Below are positions 26,376 to 33,432 of a stretch of 64,000 bases of DNA, piece after piece. How positions within the stretch are numbered: position 1 is the first letter of the stretch; each line of letters opens with the position of its first letter. Source of the DNA: Actinoallomurus liliacearum (GTDB taxonomy: Bacteria; Actinomycetota; Actinomycetes; Streptosporangiales; Streptosporangiaceae); contig NZ_BAABHJ010000023.1 of NCBI RefSeq assembly GCF_039542035.1, forward strand, positions 124,001 to 188,000, written 5' to 3'. The position numbers and the translations under genes are program-made. Below the pieces are notes generated by a model that saw only the letters and a list, made by a program, of their open reading frames with translations, made no database searches and was not told where the DNA came from.

Positions 26376-26675
26376 CGGCGTTCCCGACCGTCGCCTGCCA
26401 TCCGGTCACCGCCGAATCAACGGCAGGTCCACGGCAGATCAATTTTTTGTCAACGACGTTTGCCGTCCCTGGACGCATGTCGGCTCGCAGTAGCCGACGG
26501 ATACTGCCTTCCACCTGGAAGCTCGCTGCCCCGGCCGACGTCGGATGGCCCATCCGTCCCGTACGGAGCGCCTTCACCCGTTCGCCCGGCGTGTCAACAC
26601 TCCTCCAATTTTGGGGCCAAAGCCGGGTTGATCACCTTAGAACTGGGTGCGGCACTAGCTTCGGGAGGACCGGGA
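26376..26675. promoter_or_regulatory. upstream region of the locus sigma factor
   Basis: 300 bp without a supported gene; an ORF reading through it from 26460 has atypical Ser/Pro composition. AT-rich patches at about 26438-26465 (TCAATTTTTTGTCAACGACG) and 26590-26620 (TGTCAACACTCC, then AATTTTGGGG) are the only promoter-like parts; GTCAAC occurs in both, about 140 bp apart. The gene's ribosome site GGGAGGA is at 26663-26669. Confidence 0.35.
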
Positions 26676-27572
26676 TTGGACATCGTGCAGCCGGCCGGTG
26701 GTGAGCGCCGAGCCAACGACGACTACCGCAGCCGCAACGACGAGCTCTTCGCCCGCTGTATACGACTTCGGGAGCTGCTCGCGGACCTGCGCGCCAAGGT
26801 CGACGCCGGCGAGGTCGACGATTTCTCCGAGGTCGCGCTGCGGCGGACCGAACGTGAACTCGAGGACGTCACGCTGGAGATCATGACGGCGAACTACGGT
26901 CTCGTACGCCGGTACGTCGCGATGTTCACCTCGAAGTGCAACGAGCACAGTGAGGACTTCGAGAGCGCCGGAAAGGTCGGCCTCCTGTGGGCGATCTCCT
27001 CCTACGATCCGTCCCGCGGACCCTTCTCGAGCTGGGCTTTCAAGCCGATCCAGCGGGAGGTCCTGCGTGCGGTACGAGACGCCGACCACCCGAATCTCAA
27101 TCCCGGTGACTTCGAGAAGCGCCCGGTGATCCTGGCGGCCACGCAGGCGTTCTCCGCCCAGTTCGGAACGGATGCTCCCTACGACTACGCGGACATCGCC
27201 CGGCGGGCGGGGACCACGGAGGCCCAGGTGCGCCGTGTCCTGGACGCGCCCAGGCTGGACAGCCTGCATGCGCCGAGCGGCAACTCCGGCGATGAGGAGA
27301 CCCCCTGGGCGGAGCGGCTGGCCGATCCATCACCGAGCGTCGAGGATGAGGTGCTGCTCCGATTCGACCTGCGTACGGTCAGCGACCACGGATTGCCGGG
27401 TCTCGACGCCCGCGAACGCTATGTCCTGACCCGCAGGTTCGGGCTGGACGGCGAACCGGAGGAGCCCCTCCACCTCATCGGCGACAGGCTCGGGCTCTCG
27501 CGCGAAGGAGTGCGGCAGATCCAGCAGAAGGCGCTGGCCAAACTGCGTGGGCCGATCGCGGAAGTCGCCTGA
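26676..27572 (+). CDS. sigma-70 family RNA polymerase sigma factor
   Basis: 298 aa from TTG 26676, chosen for GGGAGGA seven bases upstream. Region 2 is seen in MTANYGLVRRYVAMFTSKCNEHSEDFESAGKVGLLWAISSYDPSRGPFSSWAFKPIQREVLRA, region 3 in QAFSAQFGTDAPYDYADIARRAGTTEAQVRRVL, and region 4 in LDARERYVLTRRFGLDG with HLIGDRLGLSREGVRQIQQKALAKLR. It has regions 2, 3 and 4 but not region 1.1, so it is a group 2/3 type rather than ECF. It may direct transcription of the secretion genes around it; the promoter it reads is not evident. The next gene starts 10 bp later. Confidence 0.93.
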   Translation: MDIVQPAGGERRANDDYRSRNDELFARCIRLRELLADLRAKVDAGEVDDFSEVALRRTERELEDVTLEIMTANYGLVRRYVAMFTSKCNEHSEDFESAGKVGLLWAISSYDPSRGPFSSWAFKPIQREVLRAVRDADHPNLNPGDFEKRPVILAATQAFSAQFGTDAPYDYADIARRAGTTEAQVRRVLDAPRLDSLHAPSGNSGDEETPWAERLADPSPSVEDEVLLRFDLRTVSDHGLPGLDARERYVLTRRFGLDGEPEEPLHLIGDRLGLSREGVRQIQQKALAKLRGPIAEVA

Positions 27573-27582
27573 GGGGGAACCG

Positions 27583-28728
27583 ATGAACGACCAGGGTGGG
27601 GCGGCGAACCGACCGGAGCCTCCAGAGGAGGACTCCTGGGTCATCATTGACGACACCGAGGAGATCGCGAACGAGCCCTCGGCCACGTGGGGCGGAGCGG
27701 AGCTCGGCGCTACCCTCCCGTCCGTTTCCTCGGAGAATCCGCCGGCGCCGCCACAGCAGCCGGTGACGGCGAAGAAGCCGCCGGCGCCGCCGCGAAAGCC
27801 GCCGGTGACCCCGAAGAAGCCACCGGAGCCACCGCGAAAGCCGCCCGTGACGGCGAAGAAGCCGCCGGCGCCGCCGCGAAAGCCGCCGGTGACCCCGAAG
27901 AAGCCACCGGTGGCGCCGGAGAAGGCGCCGGCCACGCCGCGTAACCCATCGGCCGGCCCGCCGTCGAGCGGGTCGCAGGGCCAGGGCTGGGACTCGTTCG
28001 ACTCGTGGAACGGGATGGACGTCGCGCCACCGGGAGCCAAGCCGGGCGGTGCCGCCGCAGCGGACACCAGGGGACCAGCGGGCCGGCAGACGGACGGTAC
28101 CGCCGCGCAGGCGCCGTCGGCTTCCGGCTGGGACGCGCCCCCGGGCGGCACCGGTTCGACTCCTTCGGCTTCCGGTTGGGACGCGCCACCGGGAGCCGCG
28201 CCGGGCCGTACTGCCGCGGTGGACAGTGGGAGAACGGCGGCCCGGCCGGCGGGCGGGAACACCGGACCCGCGCCGTCGGCTTCGGGCTGGGACGCACCTG
28301 CGAGCGATGCCGGACCGGCGCCGTCGGCCTCCGGCTGGAACGTGTCCGCGAGCGATACCGCTTCGGCGCCGTCGGCTTCGGACTGGGGGGCGCCCGCGAG
28401 CGGCACCGGTTCGGCTCCGGGCTGGGGCGTGACGGCGGGCGACACCCGCCCGGCCCCGTCGGCTTCGGGGTGGGGCGTGCCCGCGAGCGGTGCCGCCCAG
28501 GACGGATCCCCGCAGACGGTGCAGAACACCTGGTTCCTCGACGACGGTGACGACCCCGACGTGGACGACGGCGGAGGCGGCGGCGGAACGACGCGTACGG
28601 CCTGGATGGACCGGCTGCCGCGAGTGGACGGCCCGGTGCTGAGCGCCAGGCTCGTCACCTTCGCCGTCATCTGCCTGAGCGCCTTGCTCACGCTCTCTTC
28701 GATCATCTGGCATCCCAGCGCGCCGTGA
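27583..28728 (+). CDS. proline-rich repeat protein with C-terminal membrane anchor
   Basis: 381 aa from ATG 27583 (GAGGGGG upstream), 10 bp after the sigma gene. An acidic N-terminus (PPEEDSWVIIDDTEE) leads to four 14-residue units of the type VTxKKPPxPPRKPP (about 61-116), then at least six copies of a PSASGWDAP-type unit (about 175-300). Residues about 355-375 (LVTFAVICLSALLTLSSIIW) form a single TM helix five residues from the end, making it tail-anchored with the repeats in the cytoplasm. Function unknown; the DUF-free layout suggests a flexible docking arm. It may be an anti-sigma or a secretion-channel tether, both guesses. Confidence 0.75.
   Translation: MNDQGGAANRPEPPEEDSWVIIDDTEEIANEPSATWGGAELGATLPSVSSENPPAPPQQPVTAKKPPAPPRKPPVTPKKPPEPPRKPPVTAKKPPAPPRKPPVTPKKPPVAPEKAPATPRNPSAGPPSSGSQGQGWDSFDSWNGMDVAPPGAKPGGAAAADTRGPAGRQTDGTAAQAPSASGWDAPPGGTGSTPSASGWDAPPGAAPGRTAAVDSGRTAARPAGGNTGPAPSASGWDAPASDAGPAPSASGWNVSASDTASAPSASDWGAPASGTGSAPGWGVTAGDTRPAPSASGWGVPASGAAQDGSPQTVQNTWFLDDGDDPDVDDGGGGGGTTRTAWMDRLPRVDGPVLSARLVTFAVICLSALLTLSSIIWHPSAP
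27763..27930 (+). repeat. 42-bp/84-bp tandem repeat in the proline-rich protein
   Basis: Four 42-bp units encode 14 residues each, alternating VTAKKPP and VTPKKPP forms, so the higher-order period is 84 bp (27763 and 27847). Units are nearly identical, indicating recent expansion or gene conversion. Confidence 0.8.
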
Positions 28729-28795
28729 GGCGTGCCGGCCGGTACCTGGCACGGATCCCGGGCCTGTGCCGGGCCGGGATCCGTGCCCGCCGTCG

Positions 28796-29953
28796 TCAGG
28801 CGACCGGAACGCCGGGTGCCGGCTGCGTCGGCCGGACCTCGGCCTGAGCGGGGTTGGCGGCCAGTCCGGGGAAGTCCCCGGTGGCCGCCTGGATCTCGGC
28901 GACGGCCTCGGGCTTGAGCTCCGACAGCATGATGTCGTAGGCGATGTCGCGGACCTTGTCGGCACCGAGAACCGAGTGGACCACGGAGGCGATGGTCTCC
29001 GCGAGCACCTGCTCGTAGGCCTGGAACCCCGTCTGGCCGGCCAGCGCCGGGTTCCACTCGAGCCGGTCGTTCTCACTCACCACGATCTGCAGCCCACCGG
29101 TGACCGGATCCACGCCGTCCAGGTCGATCTCCGCGGCGATGTGTCCACGGGCCGCCGGCGTGTTGTCCTGGGCGAAGAGCATCACCGGAACGTCGAAGGC
29201 GATCCGCGCGGAGGGCTGGCGCCGCCGGTGCCCGGCCTCCGGCGACAGCGCCGGGACGTCGACGGTCTCCAGCCCGGACAGCATGCGGAAGGTCGAGAGG
29301 CCGAGGACGTTGTTCAGGGTCAGCGCCGTCGCACGGGTGATGGTCTCGATCTCACCCGGCTTGCGGGTCAGATAGCCGCCGAAGCTGTAGGCGAGGATGC
29401 GTTCCCGGATCGGGGAGCGCATGAAGAGACGGAGGCGGACGCCACTGATCGGCAGTTCGAACTCGACGTCGGCCTCGTCGATCTTGGACCTGACATATCC
29501 CGCATCGGACCGGTCCAACTTGCCGACCAGCTTCAGCTCTCCCTCACCGCCGGTGCGGGAGAGCTGCAGGACGTACAGCGTCTCACCGAACTCGACGATC
29601 ACCTCGTCGCCCAGGACGGCCGACAGTTCGCGGGCGGTCTCGTTCAGACCGTGCAACGTCTTCCGAGGCATCCGCAGGTGAAGAATGTTCTGGGACACCA
29701 CCTTCCCGCCGACCTGGGTCTCGACGTTCTCGACCTCCCGTTCCGCCTGCCTGCTGGTGTAGCTCCGCAGACTGAACGCGACCACCTCGTCGTCGGTCCG
29801 GACGCCGCAGGTCGCCTTCAGGGACTTCTTCGCGCTGAGCGGGTAAGGAAGGTCCTGTTTGACATGCCGGGTGGCGTCCACGAACACCGGGACGTCGTTG
29901 TTGAAGAGGCGCCGGACGTAGAACTCTTCCTTAATGTTCGTCGTAGGAGCCAC
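28796..29953 (-). CDS. conserved-looking hypothetical protein in T4SS locus
   Basis: 385 aa from GTG 29953 (GAGGCAC upstream). Soluble, mixed alpha/beta, no TM segment. Notable blocks: DVPVFVDATRHVKQDLPYPLSAKKSL near residue 20, VGGKVVSQNILHLRMPRKTLHGLNETARELSAVLGDEVIVEFGETLYVLQLSR (about 80-135), LPISGVRLRLFMRSPIRERILAYSFGGYLTRKPGEIE (about 168-205), and a Pro-rich C-terminus. I do not recognise a family. Encoded opposite to the proline-rich gene, it sits between the sigma factor and the zinc-finger gene and is likely part of the system. Confidence 0.6.
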   Translation of the reverse strand: MAPTTNIKEEFYVRRLFNNDVPVFVDATRHVKQDLPYPLSAKKSLKATCGVRTDDEVVAFSLRSYTSRQAEREVENVETQVGGKVVSQNILHLRMPRKTLHGLNETARELSAVLGDEVIVEFGETLYVLQLSRTGGEGELKLVGKLDRSDAGYVRSKIDEADVEFELPISGVRLRLFMRSPIRERILAYSFGGYLTRKPGEIETITRATALTLNNVLGLSTFRMLSGLETVDVPALSPEAGHRRRQPSARIAFDVPVMLFAQDNTPAARGHIAAEIDLDGVDPVTGGLQIVVSENDRLEWNPALAGQTGFQAYEQVLAETIASVVHSVLGADKVRDIAYDIMLSELKPEAVAEIQAATGDFPGLAANPAQAEVRPTQPAPGVPVA

Positions 29954-30186
29954 TGTGCCTCGTTTTCGTGTCCTGCCGCTGACCGGCGGGCCGGTCGGCG
30001 GTAATGTCGAACGCCTGGCCGGACTGGCCAGGCGCGGCACCGGCCGCCCAGGCCGGTGCTCACCCTCCTGATCGGACCGTCTGTGAGGACGCCAGGTCGG
30101 CAAGTATCCAAAAGGGGACATGCGGGTCGCGTGCCGCACAGGACAGTCAGGCGTAATGCCGTCGGGGGTGACCGCAAAGGAGATCC

Positions 30187-31191
30187 ATGAACAAGCTGAC
30201 CGACTACGTGCTCGCCATCCGCACCGCCGGGTCGCCGCCCGTTCCCAACGTGGCGAAGACGGTCGACCTCGTCCCGGGCGAGGGTGACGCCATCACCTCC
30301 GTCATCAACGGCCTGCGGGCCAGCGGGCTGACGCCGGCCGACTTCCGGGCCCGGGTCATCTTCCTGGCGCCGGAGGGCATCAGCGGACTCGCCACGTACG
30401 CGGCGCTGTGCGGATTCGCCGGGCGGCGGATCGACGCCTACGCCGACGGGACCGTGCTGGAGTTCTCCCGGTTGGACCGCCAGGCCGAAGCCTTCGTCGA
30501 CGCCGGCAAGCCTTCGGAGTTCCTCGTCTGGGCTCAGGTCGGGGGCCCGACGGCGGAGGGAGTCCCCACCGTGCAGCTCGGCGCCGGCGAGCAGGGGCTG
30601 GTCAGCCCCGAGGCGGCGTCGGTGATCCGCTACGCGGCACGCCTCCGGATGGTGCCGCCGGACACGGCCAGGGAGGCACTGGCCATGTTCGTGCTCGTCG
30701 CCGCGTTGCGCCGGCGGGCGGACGACCGGTTCCCCTATCTGTCCACCGGCACCGAACCGGCCCCCGTCTCGAAGGAGGACCCGAACCAGGGGATCGACCT
30801 CGAGGCGGTCCGCCGGGAGGCGGCACGGTTTCGACAGGAGTTCCGGGCCGCGCGGAAGGGAGCCGAGGTGGTGTCTCCGGTCCCCGTCTCGGCGCGGAAC
30901 CGCCGGCTCGCCGAGGCCAACGCGGTCGACATCCGGGAGCTGCTCCGGCGGCTCGGTTCCTCGCCCGACGAGCGGGGCCTGTGGTACTGCCCTCGCCCGG
31001 GCCGGCACAGCGACGGTGGCCAGAGTCCGTCGGTGAAGGTGTTCGGGGACAACCGAGCCCGCTGTCACCGCTGCGACCCCGAGAAGGCCGGTCCGGTCCG
31101 GCTGGCCGTCGACGTGCTCGACATCACCCCGGACGAGGCGGCGAACTTCATCCTGAACTCGGACCGTGTGATCAACATGTGCGCGGCCTGA
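30187..31191 (+). CDS. protein with C-terminal CHC2 (DnaG-type) zinc finger
   Basis: 334 aa from ATG 30187 (AAGGAG upstream). The N-terminal 200 residues form an alpha/beta domain (VIFLAPEGISGLATYAALCGFAGRRIDAYADGTVLEF) of unknown type. After a charged linker, residues about 250-325 match the primase zinc-binding domain: VDIRELLRRLGS, then WYCPRPGRHSDGGQSPSVKVFGDN, CHRC and DVLDITPDEAANFI. The C-x-H-x-C-x-C ligands of a CHC2 finger are present. No TOPRIM polymerase core follows, so it is not a full primase; it may bind single-stranded DNA or a primer site. Unique zinc finger in this locus. Confidence 0.75.
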   Translation: MNKLTDYVLAIRTAGSPPVPNVAKTVDLVPGEGDAITSVINGLRASGLTPADFRARVIFLAPEGISGLATYAALCGFAGRRIDAYADGTVLEFSRLDRQAEAFVDAGKPSEFLVWAQVGGPTAEGVPTVQLGAGEQGLVSPEAASVIRYAARLRMVPPDTAREALAMFVLVAALRRRADDRFPYLSTGTEPAPVSKEDPNQGIDLEAVRREAARFRQEFRAARKGAEVVSPVPVSARNRRLAEANAVDIRELLRRLGSSPDERGLWYCPRPGRHSDGGQSPSVKVFGDNRARCHRCDPEKAGPVRLAVDVLDITPDEAANFILNSDRVINMCAA

Positions 31192-31260
31192 GCGGATCCT
31201 CGCCGCCGACCTTCCGGCCGATCGGAGGAAGCGATCACCGGATCGCAGCGCCTGCTGAGC

Positions 31261-31719
31261 ATGGTGGGACTCGTCGTGGACGGAGAGCGGACGGGTCTCC
31301 TGCACCGCAGCGTGCTGGATCGGGTGGTCGAGATCGCCGATCGGCTCGGCTGTCGCAGCGCCGTCGCGTTCGGTGGTCTGCCGGTGTACTTCAGCGGCGC
31401 CGATCTGCGACGGCTCCGGCGTGACCTGGACCAGGTCGTCGCCTTCGCGGACGCCGCCCGGCGAACCGGCTGGAGGCTGGGCGGCCTCTCCGCGGCCCCC
31501 GGCGCCCGGCCGGTCCGCGTGGCGGAGACATCGGGGGGCACCCTCTGGGCGGACGCGGTGCGCGGGTTCGTGCTGCGCGGATCCGCCGGCCGGCGGAGGG
31601 GCGTCCCCTACGCTCGGCCTTCTGCGACGGCACGGCGTACCCCATTAAGCGGCCTCACGGCCCCGCTGGTCGAGGCCGTGGCTCGAGCCCGGGTCCTCGA
31701 AGTCCCGCGGGTGCCGTGA
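31261..31719 (+). CDS. hypothetical protein
   Basis: 152 aa from ATG 31261. It has a mixed alpha/beta N-terminal part (VGLVVDGERTGLLHRSVLDRVVEIADRLGCRSAVAFGGLPVYFSGADL) and an Arg-rich C-terminus. No family recognised. The best ribosome site (GGAGGAA) lies 30 bp upstream, in good spacing to an in-frame ATC at 31234 rather than to any standard start codon, so the true start is uncertain. It follows the zinc-finger gene by 69 bp. Confidence 0.4.
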   Translation: MVGLVVDGERTGLLHRSVLDRVVEIADRLGCRSAVAFGGLPVYFSGADLRRLRRDLDQVVAFADAARRTGWRLGGLSAAPGARPVRVAETSGGTLWADAVRGFVLRGSAGRRRGVPYARPSATARRTPLSGLTAPLVEAVARARVLEVPRVP

Positions 31720-31740
31720 GGCCCTGGCCGGGGCGGACGA

Positions 31741-33381
31741 TCAGCGGGCCGTGACCTTCCCCAGCGCGGCCGACCGTCCGGACACCATCAGCTCCACCGT
31801 CGGCATGAACCGCGTCTCGGGGTTGGCGATCAGCGCGCCGATCTGGCCCGCCGCGGCCATCTTCTCGACCAGCGCTCCCGGGCGTACCCCGATGACGTAG
31901 TCGGCGTCCAGCGGGCTCGCGGTGGTGACGCACCCGGTCGGCAGCACCCCGTACGGTCCTTCGAAGACACGGCTGCCCGCCGGTATCAGCGAGGCGAGTG
32001 AGCGCATGACGACCGGGGCGGCCGGGCCGGTCAGGGTCACCGACCGCAACTGCTCGAGCGCCGTACGGACCTGGGAGACCTGCTCTTCGCTGAGGACGCC
32101 GGCCGTGATGAGCGAGGCCGGGCTCGGGCTCACCCGATGCCGTCGGGCGATGATGATCGAGTCACCGACGCGGCTGACCCGGGCCCCCGCCTGCGCCATG
32201 GCCTGGACGGCGTCGTGAGCGGCGCTCAGGCTGCTGAAGTCGGGCATCTGGTAGACACCGAGGGTGCCGGCGATCATCACCTGGGTGCCGCGGATGTGCA
32301 CCTCGTGGACGCGCTCGTCGCGCCACAGCTCCGCGAGGTCGCGCCAGCCGTGCAGCAGCGAGCCCACCAGTGCCCCCGACTGGGGTGCCGGCGCCTGGGC
32401 GTGCGCCACCAGGGAGTTCTGCGGCGAGGTGGACGGACCCGGCGCGTACTCGGGCGACACCTGCTGCACCGAACGGCTCGATTCGGCCGCCTGGACGGGC
32501 TGCGTCACCCGCATCGACGCCGGCGACTCGTATCTGACCGGTGTGGCCGCCTCCTCATGGCTGCGGGGACGGCGCTGCGGGGCCGGCGCGGGGCGATCCT
32601 CGGACGGTGAGTCCTGCGTCGACGCGTGCGGAGTCTTCGATTCCGGCGCCGCGGCCAGGTCCGCCGGAGCTTCCGCCGGCACCGCGTCGGCTCGCCGGTG
32701 CCCGACCGCCGACTCGGCCTGTGGCGACCTGTGGGGAGGCTTGATCGGTGTCGCTCGGGGATCGGGCGCCGACTCCGGCTCGGGCCGCGCCGCGGCTTCC
32801 CGTGCGGGCGGTCCCGTGGGGGCGGGCGGTCCCGTGGGCGCCGGTGGGTTCGGGGCCGCCGTAGCCGCCGGCCTGGCCGCTGCGGCCGCCGGAGCCGGTG
32901 GAGCCGCCGGAGCCGGTGGGGCCTGCGGCGCCGCGGGCGCCGCCAGTGCCGCCTGTGGGGCCTGTTGGGCCGGTGGGACGGGCTCGGCGGTGGTCTGCTC
33001 GGCGGCGTCCTCCTTGGCGGCGCCCTGCTCGGACGAGACGTTTCCGGCCGACGGATTCCAGGACGAGAACATCGCGGCCCACTCGGCCTGGCCCTCCCGC
33101 ACCGTCGCCTCCGGGTTGACCTCCGTCCGCTTCGCAGGGCCCTTCCGCTTGGACCGCTTCTGCTTCGCCGACGCCGGTCGTTCGGCGACCGCGACCTTTC
33201 CGGATCCGGGGGCCTTCTCGGACGTGTCGTCCGCCGATTCACCTCGCTGGGAAGCGGCCTTCTTGCCGTTCCCGGACTCGCCCTGCGATTCTTCCGCGTC
33301 GAGCGAGTCGGAGCCGTCCTCACCGATGCCCAGGGTGGTCCAGAAGTCGACTCCGCTGGAGTCACCTTGTGAAGATGCCAT
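31741..33381 (-). CDS. TadA/VirB11-like secretion ATPase homologue with degenerate P-loop
   Basis: 546 aa from ATG 33381. Residues 1-330 are a low-complexity Ala/Pro/Glu-rich arm. Residues about 345-546 resemble the TadA/CpaF fold: WRDERVHEVHIRGTQVMIAGTLGVYQMPDFSSL (family N-terminal domain), SPASLITAGVLSEEQVSQVRTALEQLRSVTLTG and then, where GxxxxGKT is expected, GPAAPVVMRSLASLIPAGSRVFE, with no lysine. DYVIGVRPGALVEKM may correspond to the Walker B/hexamer region. If the homology is right, it is a pseudo-ATPase, perhaps a structural or regulatory subunit beside the ParA-like protein encoded just upstream on the same strand. Family match is by eye. Confidence 0.55.
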   Translation of the reverse strand: MASSQGDSSGVDFWTTLGIGEDGSDSLDAEESQGESGNGKKAASQRGESADDTSEKAPGSGKVAVAERPASAKQKRSKRKGPAKRTEVNPEATVREGQAEWAAMFSSWNPSAGNVSSEQGAAKEDAAEQTTAEPVPPAQQAPQAALAAPAAPQAPPAPAAPPAPAAAAARPAATAAPNPPAPTGPPAPTGPPAREAAARPEPESAPDPRATPIKPPHRSPQAESAVGHRRADAVPAEAPADLAAAPESKTPHASTQDSPSEDRPAPAPQRRPRSHEEAATPVRYESPASMRVTQPVQAAESSRSVQQVSPEYAPGPSTSPQNSLVAHAQAPAPQSGALVGSLLHGWRDLAELWRDERVHEVHIRGTQVMIAGTLGVYQMPDFSSLSAAHDAVQAMAQAGARVSRVGDSIIIARRHRVSPSPASLITAGVLSEEQVSQVRTALEQLRSVTLTGPAAPVVMRSLASLIPAGSRVFEGPYGVLPTGCVTTASPLDADYVIGVRPGALVEKMAAAGQIGALIANPETRFMPTVELMVSGRSAALGKVTAR

Positions 33382-33432
33382 GGTTGTCGGGGTCCTTCCA
33401 AGAGAAATGCGTCGTCGGCGGTAAGTAACTGA

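Noticed and set aside
27475..29076. Long minus-strand frames opposite the proline-rich repeat gene
   Set aside because: Translations are Arg/Ser-rich shadows of the repeat DNA; the plus strand has a strong ribosome site, acidic N-terminus and a clear TM helix.
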